A stretch of 64,000 nt of DNA from JBBQZP01 sp038207585 (GTDB lineage: Bacteria > Pseudomonadota > Alphaproteobacteria > Rhodobacterales > Rhodobacteraceae): positions 124,001 through 188,000 of the forward strand of contig JBBQZP010000001.1 of NCBI GenBank assembly GCA_038207585.1. Reading direction: 5' to 3'. This document shows positions 26,109-36,480 of the stretch, piece by piece; position 1 is the first letter of the stretch; every line of letters starts with the position of its first letter. Below the pieces are notes generated by a model. It had not been told where the DNA came from. It was given only the letters and a program-made list of their open reading frames with translations, and ran no database searches. The position numbers and the translations under genes were made by a program.

Positions 26109-28732
26109 TGCGCAAGCAGGGTCTTAAGCCGATAGACCAATTGTAACGCATCCATTGGGGTCAGGGTATCGGGCTGAACCTCGCGCAGTTCAGCCTCGAT
26201 GACCGAGGTTTTGGCAATTTTGGCCTGCGGTGCGGGCGCGCGAAACAGCGGCAGGTCATCGACCAGAACCCGCTTGCCGCCCTCTCGTTCGTCGGACTCC
26301 AGGGCCTCCAAAACGGTTTTTGCACGCTCGATCACCGCAGATGGCAGTCCCGCCAGCCGCGCGACCTGCACACCGTACGACCGGTCAGCCGCACCCTTGC
26401 GGACCTCGTGCAGAAAGATCACGTCGCCGTCCCATTCCTTGACGGCGACGGTCGCATTCTCCACTCCCTCCAGCTTGCCTGCCAGTGCCGTCATTTCGTG
26501 GTAATGCGTGGCGAACAGGGCGCGGCAACGGTTGACCTCGTGCAGATGCTCCAGCGTCGCCCAGGCGATGGAAAGACCATCGTAGGTGGCCGTGCCGCGC
26601 CCGATTTCATCAAGGATAACCAGCGCGCGGTCATCTGCCTGATTGAGGATCGCTGCCGTTTCGACCATTTCGACCATGAAGGTCGACCGCCCCCGCGCCA
26701 GATCATCCGACGCGCCAACGCGGCTGAACAACTGGCTGACACGGCCGATATGGGCCGACGTCGCGGGAACGTAACTGCCCGACTGCGCGAGTAGCGCGAT
26801 GATCGCATTCTGACGCAGAAAAGTGGATTTACCCGCCATGTTCGGCCCTGTCAGAAGCCACAATGCAGGCGTTTCATTGGTGGTCAGAACGCAGTCATTC
26901 GCAACGAAGGCAGCGCCCGATTGCCGCCGCAACGCGCGTTCAACAACCGGATGTCTGCCACCCGTAACCGCAAAGGCGCGGCTGTCATCGACGCGGGGCT
27001 CGCACCAGTCTTCATCGGCTGCAAGGTCCGCAAAGGCGGCTGAAAGGTCTATCTCGGCCAAGCCCCGCGCGGCGACCCCGATCCTGGCATTTTCCGACAG
27101 GATTGCGTCCTTCAGGCTTGCATAGAGCCGCTTTTCAATCTCAAACGCGTGATTTCCGGCGTTCAGGATGCGGGTTTCGATCCGCGATAAATCGACCGTG
27201 GTAAAGCGCACCTGCCCGGCGGTCGTCTGGCGGTGGATGAAGGTTTCGTTCAACGGGGCGGACTGCATCTTTTCAGCATGCGTCGGCGTCGTCTCGATGA
27301 AATAGCCCAGCACGTTGTTGTGCTTTATCTTCAGCGAAGCAATGCCGGTTACAGCCGCATAATCGGCCTGCATCGTGCCGATGATCCCGCGCCCTTCGTC
27401 GCGCAACTTGCGGGTCTGATCCAGTTCGGCGTCGTATCCGGTGGCGATGAACCCGCCGTCGCGCGCCAGAAGCGGCGGCTCGGCCACCAATGCGCGATCC
27501 AGAAGGTCGATCAATGCCGAAAATCCGGTCAACGACTCGGCAGCGTCCGCGATCAGCGGCGGCATGGCAGCGGAAAGGCGCATCGCAATCGCTTGTGCTT
27601 GTGTCAGGCCAGACCGGATTGCCGTCAGATCCCGCGGCCCGCCGCGATCAAGCGCCAAGCGGGACAGGGCGCGATCAATGTCCGGCACGCGGCGCAGATC
27701 AGCGCGAAGATCCTCGCGCAAACGACTTTGTTCCAGCATGAACCGCACAGCATCGTGCCGGTGATGGATGATCGAAAGATCGCAGGACGGGCTGGATAGC
27801 CGACGCTCCAGCAACCGCGCACCTGCCGCAGTCACAGTGCGGTCCACCGCCCATAACAGCGACCCATCGCGCCCGCCGCCCATACTGCCGGTGATTTCAA
27901 GGTTGCGGCGGGTTGCAGCATCAATCTGCATCGTGCCGCCCGCAATCTCTCGCAACGGGGCGCGCAGCAAAGGCAGATTGCCCCGTTGCGTGAGGTCAAG
28001 GTAATCCACAAGCGCGCCCATCGCACCCAGTTCAGCCCGACCAAAAGCGCCAAAGGACTCCAGCGTTTCAACGCCGAACAGGGCGCAAAGGCGGCGTTCG
28101 GCATTGGTACTATCAAAGCTGCGCGCGTCCAATTCGGTGATGCTGGCCCCGAAATCTGTCACTAAACCAGCCAGATCGCCACTTTTCTGGGCCATCAGAA
28201 CCTCGCTTGGTGCAAGACGGGCCAGTTCGGGCGAAAGGCGGGATAGCGCACAGGGCATCACCCGAAACTCTCCGGTCGAGATGTCGGCCCATGCCAGCGC
28301 CGCTTCATCGCGCACCTGTGCCAGCGCGCACAGATAGTTATGCCGCCGGGGTTCCAGAAGCGAGTCTTCGGTCAGCGTGCCGGGTGTGACCAGTCGCACC
28401 ACATCGCGCCGCACGACCGATTTGTAGCCGCGTTTCTTCGCCTCTGCGGGGTCTTCCATCTGCTCGGCGATGGCAACCCGAAACCCCTTGCGGATCAGCG
28501 TCAGCAGATACCCTTCGGCGGCATGAACCGGCACGCCGCACATCGGGATATCGGCACCAAGGTGCAGCCCGCGCTTCGTCAATGCAATGTCGAGCGCAGC
28601 CGAAGCGGCCACCGCATCGTCAAAGAACATTTCGTAAAAATCGCCCATCCGGTAAAACAGGATCGCGCCCGGATGCTGCGCCTTGATGCCCAGATACTGC
28701 GCCATCATTGGCGTTGATGCGTCGTCTGTCAC
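26102..28732 (-). CDS. mutS: DNA mismatch repair protein MutS
   Basis: 876 residues from a GTG start at 28732, chosen because AGGGGGG lies six bases before it and the following VTDDASTPMMAQYLG matches MutS N-termini; the frame is open upstream to 28879 but that stretch is not MutS-like. The mismatch-reading FYEMF motif (in LFYRMGDFYEMFFDD) is present, as are ATPase motifs TGPNMAGKST, DEIGRGTATYDG and THYHEM. It binds base mismatches and recruits MutL. It is divergent from the phosphohexomutase gene. Confidence 0.96.
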   Translation of the reverse strand: MTDDASTPMMAQYLGIKAQHPGAILFYRMGDFYEMFFDDAVAASAALDIALTKRGLHLGADIPMCGVPVHAAEGYLLTLIRKGFRVAIAEQMEDPAEAKKRGYKSVVRRDVVRLVTPGTLTEDSLLEPRRHNYLCALAQVRDEAALAWADISTGEFRVMPCALSRLSPELARLAPSEVLMAQKSGDLAGLVTDFGASITELDARSFDSTNAERRLCALFGVETLESFGAFGRAELGAMGALVDYLDLTQRGNLPLLRAPLREIAGGTMQIDAATRRNLEITGSMGGGRDGSLLWAVDRTVTAAGARLLERRLSSPSCDLSIIHHRHDAVRFMLEQSRLREDLRADLRRVPDIDRALSRLALDRGGPRDLTAIRSGLTQAQAIAMRLSAAMPPLIADAAESLTGFSALIDLLDRALVAEPPLLARDGGFIATGYDAELDQTRKLRDEGRGIIGTMQADYAAVTGIASLKIKHNNVLGYFIETTPTHAEKMQSAPLNETFIHRQTTAGQVRFTTVDLSRIETRILNAGNHAFEIEKRLYASLKDAILSENARIGVAARGLAEIDLSAAFADLAADEDWCEPRVDDSRAFAVTGGRHPVVERALRRQSGAAFVANDCVLTTNETPALWLLTGPNMAGKSTFLRQNAIIALLAQSGSYVPATSAHIGRVSQLFSRVGASDDLARGRSTFMVEMVETAAILNQADDRALVILDEIGRGTATYDGLSIAWATLEHLHEVNRCRALFATHYHEMTALAGKLEGVENATVAVKEWDGDVIFLHEVRKGAADRSYGVQVARLAGLPSAVIERAKTVLEALESDEREGGKRVLVDDLPLFRAPAPQAKIAKTSVIEAELREVQPDTLTPMDALQLVYRLKTLLAQP

Positions 28733-28859
28733 CGGCGGCCCCCCTGTCGGGCGTATCCTACAAAACCCCCCGCGCGGGGAAAAGCGCCAAACGCATCGCT
28801 TGAATTTGCGCGGGGCGGCCGTGGCGTGATAGGTCGGCTTTATCGGAACGGGAAATTTC

Positions 28860-30239
28860 ATGCAGCTGACCTGCTTCAAAGCCTATGATGTTCGCGGTCG
28901 TCTGGGGAGCGAACTCAACCCGGCCATCGCCCACCGCATAGCGCGTGGCTTTGCGCAAGCGCTCGGCGCGCGGCGGATTGTGGTTGGCCGCGATTGCCGC
29001 GAATCTTCGGCCGAATTGATGGCGGCGGCGGTTCAGGGGTTGGTCGACGAAGGGGTCGAGGTGCTGGACCTTGGCCTTTGCGGCACGGAAGAGATGTATT
29101 TCGCGACCACGCATTTCGAGGCTTGTGGCGGGTTAGAGGTTACGGCCTCACACAACCCGATGGATTACAACGGCATGAAACTGGTGCAGGCAGGTTCGGC
29201 ACCATTGGGCGGGCCAACCGACCTTTCGGTCGTGCGTGCGCGTGCCGAGCGGGATGATATGGGGAAGCACCTGCCCGGGGGCACGACGCGCGATGTGGCC
29301 GGTAACGCCCGCGCGGCCTATGTTCATCATGTCGTAGGCTTTGTTGATGAAACGGCTCTGACACCGCTTAAAATTCTGGTGAATTCCGGAAATGGAACGG
29401 CCGGGCCGACCTTTGATGCCATTGCCGGTGTGCTGTGCGAACACGGCTCACCGTTGGACTTTGTGCGGATGCATCATGAGCCAGATAGCACCTTCCCGAA
29501 CGGTATTCCCAACCCCCTGCTGCCCGATAACCAGCCTGCCACCGCCGCAGCCGTTGTTGCATCGGGGGCCGATTTCGGGGTGGCGTGGGATGGCGATTTT
29601 GACCGCTGTTTTCTGTTTGATCATCTGGGTCGGTTTGTTCCCGGCGAATATGTCGTAGGTCTGCTGGCCGAGGCGTTTCTGGCCAAGACACCGGGCGCAT
29701 CCATCGCACATGATCCGCGCGTGCTGTGGAACACCGCTGACGTGATTGATGTGGGTGGTGGGACATCCGTTCTTACCCCCACAGGCCACGTCTATTTCAA
29801 GCGGGCATTGCGCGAAACCGGCGCTGTTTACGGTGGCGAGATGTCGGCGCATCATTATTTCCGCGATTTCATGTGTTGCGATAGCGGGATGATCCCCTGG
29901 CTTCTGGTGGCCGAGCTTTTGGGGCGACGCGGTGCCACGCTTGCAGATCTTTTGGCGGACCGGATCGCGCGGTTCCCATCGTCGGGCGAGATCAACTTTC
30001 GGCTTGCCGATCCAGATGCAGCGGTCATGGCCGTTTTGCGCGATATGCGACCCGAGGCGCTGGCCGAAGACCGGACCGATGGCATCAGCCTTGCCTTTGC
30101 CGATTGGCGCTTGAACCTGCGTCGCTCTAACACCGAACCGCTGTTGCGTCTGAATGTCGAGGCGCGGGGGAATGCGGCACTGGTTGACGCAGCCGTTGCG
30201 CGCGTGCAGAGGATCATCGCGGCAAGTCAGCCCGGTTAA
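28860..30239 (+). CDS. Phosphomannomutase/phosphoglucomutase
   Basis: 459 residues of the alpha-D-phosphohexomutase family. The catalytic serine loop is TASHNPMDYNGMK, the metal loop is WDGDFDRCF, the sugar-specificity loop is GGEMSAHHYF, and the phosphate-binding end is RRSNTEPLLRLN. It interconverts hexose 1- and 6-phosphates (mannose and/or glucose) for envelope polysaccharide precursors. GEMSAHHYF is typical of ManB/AlgC-type enzymes. It converges on addA with a four-base overlap. Confidence 0.92.
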   Translation: MQLTCFKAYDVRGRLGSELNPAIAHRIARGFAQALGARRIVVGRDCRESSAELMAAAVQGLVDEGVEVLDLGLCGTEEMYFATTHFEACGGLEVTASHNPMDYNGMKLVQAGSAPLGGPTDLSVVRARAERDDMGKHLPGGTTRDVAGNARAAYVHHVVGFVDETALTPLKILVNSGNGTAGPTFDAIAGVLCEHGSPLDFVRMHHEPDSTFPNGIPNPLLPDNQPATAAAVVASGADFGVAWDGDFDRCFLFDHLGRFVPGEYVVGLLAEAFLAKTPGASIAHDPRVLWNTADVIDVGGGTSVLTPTGHVYFKRALRETGAVYGGEMSAHHYFRDFMCCDSGMIPWLLVAELLGRRGATLADLLADRIARFPSSGEINFRLADPDAAVMAVLRDMRPEALAEDRTDGISLAFADWRLNLRRSNTEPLLRLNVEARGNAALVDAAVARVQRIIAASQPG

Positions 30240-33200
30240 AGATCCGGCAGCGGCATCAGCACGGCCGTTCGCGTCCACAGAATCGCGGTTTCAACGCGGC
30301 GATCAGGGTAAATCTGTCGCAATGCCACTGCATAAGCGCGCATCTGGCAGATCAGACCATCGGGCACATCGGCGGCCGTTAGCGGGACAACAGCATTTGA
30401 TTTGAAGTCAACTGCCGTGATCTCTTCGGGCGTGATAATCAACCGGTCAATCGTGCCAAGCAGCCGCTGACCATCAATTTCCGCCGTAACAGGCACTTCA
30501 GCAAGGGTATCACTTGCGAAAATCCGGGCGAGCGACGGGTCTGTCAGAACCCGCCGAGCCTCGACCATCAGGTCGGGCAGATCGGTGCGTGCCGGCAGCA
30601 GAAGGGCGGCAATGTCGGCCCATCTTTCGGGGTCAGTACCCGGAAGGCGTTCAAGCAGGTTGTGCAGAGCGGTTCCGCGCTGTTTTGCGGCGTCGGAATC
30701 GCCGTTGATGTCCCCCGGCAGCACCTTCGCCCCGCCTAGTGCCGAGGGGGAAAGCAGCTTGTCGGGGCGTGGCGCGGGTGCTGCGGCCGATTGCGCCCAA
30801 TCTGGCAAATTGGCGTAGTCCGGCTTGGATGGAACGGACTTTCCAACCGCGTCCGGCCAGGTGCCTTCGCTGTACGTCAGTCCGCCGTCGCCCGCAGCGC
30901 TGGCCCCCATTGCGGCCATTCCGGCTTCGATCAGATCGTACCATGCAGGTTTCGCGCGATCATCACGCTTTCCCTCAAGCCGCTTCTTGCGAAATGCCAG
31001 CTTTCCGGCAGCAGCGACGATCAGCCAGCATTGCGCCCGCGTCATTGCGACGTACAAAAGGCGCAGGCTTTCTTCTTCGGCCTTGCGCTTGCGCATATCC
31101 TTGGCCGCTTTCAAGACGGCTGGTGTTTCGGGAGTCGCCGTTCGCCAAACGGCGTGACCGCTGCCCAATGTGATCACAGTGCCGCCGTCTTTTGCGGGGC
31201 GGTCATCGGTGTCGGGCAGAATCACGATCGGGGCTTCAAGCCCTTTGGCACCGTGCACCGTCATCACCCGGATGCGCTGCCCCGCGCTGTCCATCTGGCG
31301 CTTTACGTCGATATCATCGGTCTGAAGCCAGCCCAGAAAGCCAGTCAGGCTTGGCACATCGTTGCGCTCATAGGCCAGCGCCTGCGACAACAGTTCGTCA
31401 ATCCCATCCTCTGCCTCGGCCCCCAACCGCTGCAAAAGACGGGCACGCCCGTTGTGGCGGGTCAGCGCGCGTTCGATCAGATCGAAGGGGCGTAGAAAGT
31501 CGGCCTGATCGCGGAGGTCATCCAGAATGGCAAGCGTTTCCGGAAAATCGTCCCGAACACTGCGTAAAGCGGCCCAAAGATAACCTTTGCGTGGCTGTGC
31601 AAGGCGATAAAGCTGATCTTCCGTCCAGCCCAGAAGCGGCGAGCGCAGAACCTCGGCCAAGGCCAGGTCATCCTCGGGGGTGGCCAGAAACGACATCAGC
31701 GACGCCAGATCGCGGACAGCCATTTCCGCGCCCAGTTTCAGGCGGTCACGCCCGGCGATTGGAAGACCAAGCGCCTTGCACGCCGCGATCACCTCGGCAA
31801 ACACATGACTGCGGCGGCGCACGAGGATCAGAAAATCGCCCGCGTGCACCGGGCGGGGGCCATCTTTTCCGGGGATTTGCACGCCCGTGTCGATCAGCAT
31901 CTTGATGTGACTTGCGATCTTGCGGGCAAGTTGCGTTGAATGATGTTCGTCCGAAATCATGTCGACCGGATCTTCCCAGTTCGTATCCTTGGACGTCTGC
32001 GCGGGGTCTATAGGTGCCCAAAGGTCGATCCGGCCCGGCATCGTATCCTTGAAGGCGATGTGTTTCACCTCACCGTCTAGGCCACTGCGGGCGCGTTCGT
32101 CAAAGGTCAGGTCCACAAGCCGCAAAATCGCAGGCGACGACCGGAAGGAGTATTCCAGAACCAGCGGGATCAGCGTCTTTCCGACATCGGCCAATTTTGC
32201 CGTAAAATGTCTCTGCATATGCCCGAATGCCGAAACATCAGCGCCTTGGAACGAATAGATGGATTGCTTTTTGTCGCCCACGACAAAGATCGTGCGCGGG
32301 GTGTCACGGGCGCCTTGCCCTGCCGTAAACTCTTGTGCCAGCAGTTCGATCACGCGCCATTGGTCGGGCGAGGTGTCCTGCGCTTCGTCGACAAGAATGT
32401 GGTCAATCCCGCCATCCAGCCGGAACAACACCCATTGCGCGACCGACTGATCGGTCAACAGCGCCTTTGCCTTGCCGATCAGATCGTCAAAATCAAGCGC
32501 ACCCCGCGCCAGTTTCCGGGCGCTGTATTCGGGAAGAAAGACCGCCGCAAAAGCGTGCAACACAGCCGCCCGTTCCGCCGCAAGCAGCGCCACGCGCCGC
32601 CAGTGGGCCTGTTCGACCCTGCCAATCAGATCGTCAAGTTCGTCTTTCAGGCTACCCATGGCGTGCGCGGTAGGTTTGGTTGGAAAGCTGTTGAACTTCG
32701 GGGAAAACGGCTCCTTTGTGTCCGCCCCGGTCAAAAATACGTCCTCCAGCCCCATCAAGAGCGTAAGGTCGACGGATGTGATCGGAAGCAACCGAAGTTT
32801 TGCTGCGTCTTTGACATCGGTAGGGGAACCGGTTTCCAAGGCGGCAATCAGCGCGGTTAAAATCCGGGCTTCATCGCCTAAGAAAACGCTGCTCAGAATT
32901 GCCTCTATCGACTCCGTCTTAGGCACCTCGAACAGCGACAGGCAGTCGTCGCGCCCCAGTGCCGGTACAAAGGCATCGCGGGTCCGTGTCAGTTCGGCTG
33001 CAAGTTTCGCGAAATCCTGATCCGTGAACATCATTGCCAGATCTCGGACCGCCGCCGGGGCAAGATGGTTTGCCATATCTTCGACAATCGCATCGCGCAT
33101 CAGGCTTCCGGCGCGGTCGTCAAGCTCTGTGAACTGCGGCGAGACGCCCGCTTCCAGCGGAAACCGCCGCAACAGTGACGCACAGAACGAATGAATCGTC

Positions 33201-33562
33201 TGAATCCGCAGCCCGCCCGGCGTTTCTATGGCGCGGGCAAACAGCCTGCGGGCATTGGAAAGCGTATCGCGGGCAAGCGCCTTGTCCGCCCCAAGGTCGT
33301 GCAATTCGGCCTGAAGGCGAGCATCCTCCAGCATCGCCCAGCCACCCAAGCGTTCAAATAACCTGTTCTGCATTTCGGACGCGGCGGCCTTTGTGTAGGT
33401 CAGGCACAGGATGCGGGCCGGGTCCACGCCATCAAGCAAAAGCCGCGCAACCCGGTCGATCAACACCCTCGTCTTGCCCGAGCCTGCGTTGGCCGACAAC
33501 CAGGTGGAGGTTTTGGGATTGGCGGCATCGATCTGGCGTGTGGAGGCGGCGTTCGGGATCAT
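30236..33562 (-). CDS. addA: Double-strand break repair helicase-nuclease subunit AddA
   Basis: About 1108 residues from ATG 33562, which overlaps the addB stop as ATGA; an extension to 33601 is possible but unlikely. UvrD-type helicase motifs are visible: Walker A NAGSGKTRVL, VDEAQDTSPDQW, and RVMTVHGAKGLEAPIV. The C-terminal RecB-type nuclease motif lies in GTIDRLIITPEEITAVDFKS. With AddB it resects double-strand ends for RecA loading. Confidence 0.95.
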   Translation of the reverse strand: MIPNAASTRQIDAANPKTSTWLSANAGSGKTRVLIDRVARLLLDGVDPARILCLTYTKAAASEMQNRLFERLGGWAMLEDARLQAELHDLGADKALARDTLSNARRLFARAIETPGGLRIQTIHSFCASLLRRFPLEAGVSPQFTELDDRAGSLMRDAIVEDMANHLAPAAVRDLAMMFTDQDFAKLAAELTRTRDAFVPALGRDDCLSLFEVPKTESIEAILSSVFLGDEARILTALIAALETGSPTDVKDAAKLRLLPITSVDLTLLMGLEDVFLTGADTKEPFSPKFNSFPTKPTAHAMGSLKDELDDLIGRVEQAHWRRVALLAAERAAVLHAFAAVFLPEYSARKLARGALDFDDLIGKAKALLTDQSVAQWVLFRLDGGIDHILVDEAQDTSPDQWRVIELLAQEFTAGQGARDTPRTIFVVGDKKQSIYSFQGADVSAFGHMQRHFTAKLADVGKTLIPLVLEYSFRSSPAILRLVDLTFDERARSGLDGEVKHIAFKDTMPGRIDLWAPIDPAQTSKDTNWEDPVDMISDEHHSTQLARKIASHIKMLIDTGVQIPGKDGPRPVHAGDFLILVRRRSHVFAEVIAACKALGLPIAGRDRLKLGAEMAVRDLASLMSFLATPEDDLALAEVLRSPLLGWTEDQLYRLAQPRKGYLWAALRSVRDDFPETLAILDDLRDQADFLRPFDLIERALTRHNGRARLLQRLGAEAEDGIDELLSQALAYERNDVPSLTGFLGWLQTDDIDVKRQMDSAGQRIRVMTVHGAKGLEAPIVILPDTDDRPAKDGGTVITLGSGHAVWRTATPETPAVLKAAKDMRKRKAEEESLRLLYVAMTRAQCWLIVAAAGKLAFRKKRLEGKRDDRAKPAWYDLIEAGMAAMGASAAGDGGLTYSEGTWPDAVGKSVPSKPDYANLPDWAQSAAAPAPRPDKLLSPSALGGAKVLPGDINGDSDAAKQRGTALHNLLERLPGTDPERWADIAALLLPARTDLPDLMVEARRVLTDPSLARIFASDTLAEVPVTAEIDGQRLLGTIDRLIITPEEITAVDFKSNAVVPLTAADVPDGLICQMRAYAVALRQIYPDRRVETAILWTRTAVLMPLPDL

Positions 33563-36480
33563 CCGACATCCTCCGGGGTGGGTGCAACGCTCATGTCCCA
33601 TTCGCCAAAGCGCGACAGGTGGTCGTAATCGCCTGCAAAAGTCGTCACAAACACGGCCCGGCGCGCGGTATATCCGTTAGCATGGGTATCGTAGTGGGCA
33701 ATCAACTTGTGCAGCCTATCCCAGATTTCGGAGGATTGGTCCGGGGTCATATCCGTTGACTCGACCGCCGGCGTTGTGCCCAGCCCAATATAGCTGATCC
33801 GCGCGACGGTGCGGGGGCCCAGTGCCGCAAATGCCCCGCGTTCGGCCATTGCGGCCTGAAGCAACAACTGGTTGTCGTACTGTTTCTGCTGGTTTTCGGT
33901 GGGTGGCTTTCCGGTTTTGTAGTCGATGATATGCACCCGGCCATCGGGCAGCAGGTCGATCCGGTCTGGCTTGGCCGTCAGGCGGAAAGCCGCGTTTGTC
34001 AGAGCGATTCCTGCCGCTGTTTCAATCACAACCGGCGTGCCGGGCAGTGCTTGTTCCTGCGCCAGAAAGAAATCTGCTGCCCGATCAAGGCGGGCCAGCC
34101 AAAGCGCACGGGCCGATGGCCATGGGACCTCGGTTTCAAGGCATTGCGTCGAAAGGTCCAGGAGGCGCTGGCGGGCGAGGTCGGTCGTTTCATTATCGGG
34201 ACGGGTCAGAACGAACCGCTCCAGAATCAGATGTAATACAGACCCGCGCAACATTGCGTCGGGTGTCGGGTTCAGTGGGTTCAGCTTTTTCAAGCGCAGG
34301 ACATAGCGGGCGTAAATCTCGTAAGGATCGCGGATCAGCGTGCGGATTTTGGTAACGGCCAATTCTTTGGGGCGCGCATCAACCGGTGGGCGGGGCGCGG
34401 GGCGTGGGGCGGCAACCGGCGTGCCTATTGGCTGTTCCAGTGCGGCTGCAAGGCCGATCCAATGCGTGCCCCGGACGCGCATCCCGGCAAGGGCAGTGTG
34501 CCCGCCCTGATCCGGCAGCCCTTCCAGCAGGTTCGTCAGCCGGTTCAGCCAGCGTGAGGCGACGGTTTCAGAGTCTGCATTGCGGCGGGCACGGGTCAGC
34601 ACAACCTCGGGCGCGCCGACCGCCTGTTGAAAGTCATGCGCCGAAAGGCCGATGCGGCGTTCGGGCAATAACAGACCCGCTTTCAGCCGCATCTGACGGT
34701 TCAGCCAAGGGTCGGGCGGCGGCAGGCTGGGCCAGATGCCGTCGTTCAGACCGCCGAGAATAACCAGATCAGCTCCCTGCACCCGCGCCTCCAGCGTGCC
34801 CCAGATCAGGATGCGGGGGTGGTTTTGCACATCTTCACGCACCTCGCCCTGCGCCAGAACGCTGTCAAGAAGATTGCGGTAATCGCCCGGCGTAAGGCGG
34901 CCGCCATGCGGTGCTTCACGGTGCAGGGTGTGCATGGCGGAAAGGGCAGCCTCGCCCGCGGCCGTGCGCCACATTTCCCCGGTTGTTCTGCCTTGCGGGC
35001 CAGTCGCAAAGGCTTCAGTCAACTTCAGATGACGTTCTACATGGTCGGAAAGCGTTTCTGTTTCGGCACTTATCAGGGGCGCAATGGTCTGCGAAAGCCA
35101 GTCGGCCCAATCGCACGCGGCAGGATCATCCCGCAATACGGCCCAATTTCGCAGCATGATACCCGTCGGAAATGGCGGGCCGTAACGCCGCAAATGCAGT
35201 TCCAGATCGCGGGTCAGGCGCAGGTGCGTGCCGCGGTCAGCCCCGGTCGCCGTCAGGGGGTGTTTGAGCAACGTCAAAAGCGTTTCCGAGGTAAGCTGAT
35301 GCCCCTGTGCGCCTGCTACATGCCGCAAAAGGCGGCCGGGGGCTGACAAGGCAAGTGGATGACCGGCGGAATCGTCAGGAAGAATTCCCCAACGATCCAG
35401 GGCGGCCGTCACTTGCCGGGTCAATCCGCGATCAGGGGTGATCAGCGCCGCCGTGCGCCCTGAATCCGCAACACTGCGCAAAATCAGCGCAATCGCCAGC
35501 GCTTCGGCCCGGGAATCGGGTGCCTCAATCAGGGTCATGTCGGACGTAGCAGCGGCCAGATCGGTCAGCTTTCGTCCCTCGGTCAGCCATTGGTCGGTCA
35601 CGGGTGCCGGGCGCAAAGAAAGAGAAATCAGCCGGTTTCGAGCCGTATTTTCCGCACGATCCGCCCACTTCTGAACCTGGTCCGGCGCAATGCCCAGCGC
35701 CGCCATTAAACGGTGAAAGCGGTATTGCGGATGATCCTCGGCGGTCAGCGCGTCATCAAGGTTCGCCCAGACGGCTGGGGTCATATGAAAATCGAAGCCC
35801 GGCAAAACCACGGCACCTTGCGGCAATCGCGCCACCGCCTGCATCAAAAGCGCCGTTGTTCCCCGCGACCCGGTTGAACCCGCCACGATCACCGGGTCTT
35901 GGGGGGGGGTCTGCGCCCATGCGGCGACCAATGCCTCAACCGCCAAGCGTTGCCGGGCTTCGGCATCGGGCGCGCTGCCGTCAAAGACCTGCGCAACAAT
36001 GCCCAAGAACCGCTGCGAGCGTTCCCAATGACCGGAGTGATCGCCGACATCCAGCGATGAGACGACTTCGGGCGACACACCTTCGCCCTGCATCTCGTCC
36101 ATCAAAGCGGCAAGGCTTTCGGTAAGATCGAAAAGGGCCGAACGTGGCGCCAGCCCTGGCTCCTGATCCAGCAAGGCGGCGAGCAGTTGCGCCAGTTCCA
36201 ACCGGCGGCGCAGGGGCGACACGGCAGGCGGTATCGCAAGCAGAGCGTCCTGCCCAAGTTCCGTGATCAGCCGGACGCGCGGCAGAAAGCCCGCACCGGT
36301 CCGGGTGAAAAGATCAGTAATCCGGCGGCGCATGCGCTGGGTGTTCACCAGCAGCGTCACCCGTGCCATCGCCTCGGGCGGATGACCGTGCAGGCGGTCA
36401 CGCAGACCAGCAATCAGGGCAGCCGGAAAGTCTGCGCCCGGCGGCAGGGCAAAAAGGCGCGGCCCGGCGCTACTGAACAT
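33559..36480 (-). CDS. addB: Double-strand break repair protein AddB
   Basis: 973 residues, alphaproteobacterial AddB type. A degenerate ATP-binding loop (AGSTGSRGTT) lies near residue 200, and a C-terminal RecB-family nuclease has HLILERFVL and KPDRIDLLPDGRVHIIDYKT. I saw no iron-sulfur cysteine set. It overlaps murU upstream by 11 bases and addA downstream by four, so expression is coupled. Confidence 0.93.
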   Translation of the reverse strand: MFSSAGPRLFALPPGADFPAALIAGLRDRLHGHPPEAMARVTLLVNTQRMRRRITDLFTRTGAGFLPRVRLITELGQDALLAIPPAVSPLRRRLELAQLLAALLDQEPGLAPRSALFDLTESLAALMDEMQGEGVSPEVVSSLDVGDHSGHWERSQRFLGIVAQVFDGSAPDAEARQRLAVEALVAAWAQTPPQDPVIVAGSTGSRGTTALLMQAVARLPQGAVVLPGFDFHMTPAVWANLDDALTAEDHPQYRFHRLMAALGIAPDQVQKWADRAENTARNRLISLSLRPAPVTDQWLTEGRKLTDLAAATSDMTLIEAPDSRAEALAIALILRSVADSGRTAALITPDRGLTRQVTAALDRWGILPDDSAGHPLALSAPGRLLRHVAGAQGHQLTSETLLTLLKHPLTATGADRGTHLRLTRDLELHLRRYGPPFPTGIMLRNWAVLRDDPAACDWADWLSQTIAPLISAETETLSDHVERHLKLTEAFATGPQGRTTGEMWRTAAGEAALSAMHTLHREAPHGGRLTPGDYRNLLDSVLAQGEVREDVQNHPRILIWGTLEARVQGADLVILGGLNDGIWPSLPPPDPWLNRQMRLKAGLLLPERRIGLSAHDFQQAVGAPEVVLTRARRNADSETVASRWLNRLTNLLEGLPDQGGHTALAGMRVRGTHWIGLAAALEQPIGTPVAAPRPAPRPPVDARPKELAVTKIRTLIRDPYEIYARYVLRLKKLNPLNPTPDAMLRGSVLHLILERFVLTRPDNETTDLARQRLLDLSTQCLETEVPWPSARALWLARLDRAADFFLAQEQALPGTPVVIETAAGIALTNAAFRLTAKPDRIDLLPDGRVHIIDYKTGKPPTENQQKQYDNQLLLQAAMAERGAFAALGPRTVARISYIGLGTTPAVESTDMTPDQSSEIWDRLHKLIAHYDTHANGYTARRAVFVTTFAGDYDHLSRFGEWDMSVAPTPEDVG

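Noticed and set aside
28733..28879. N-terminal extension of MutS
   Set aside because: The extra 49 residues are not MutS-like and a well-spaced ribosome binding site precedes the GTG at 28732.
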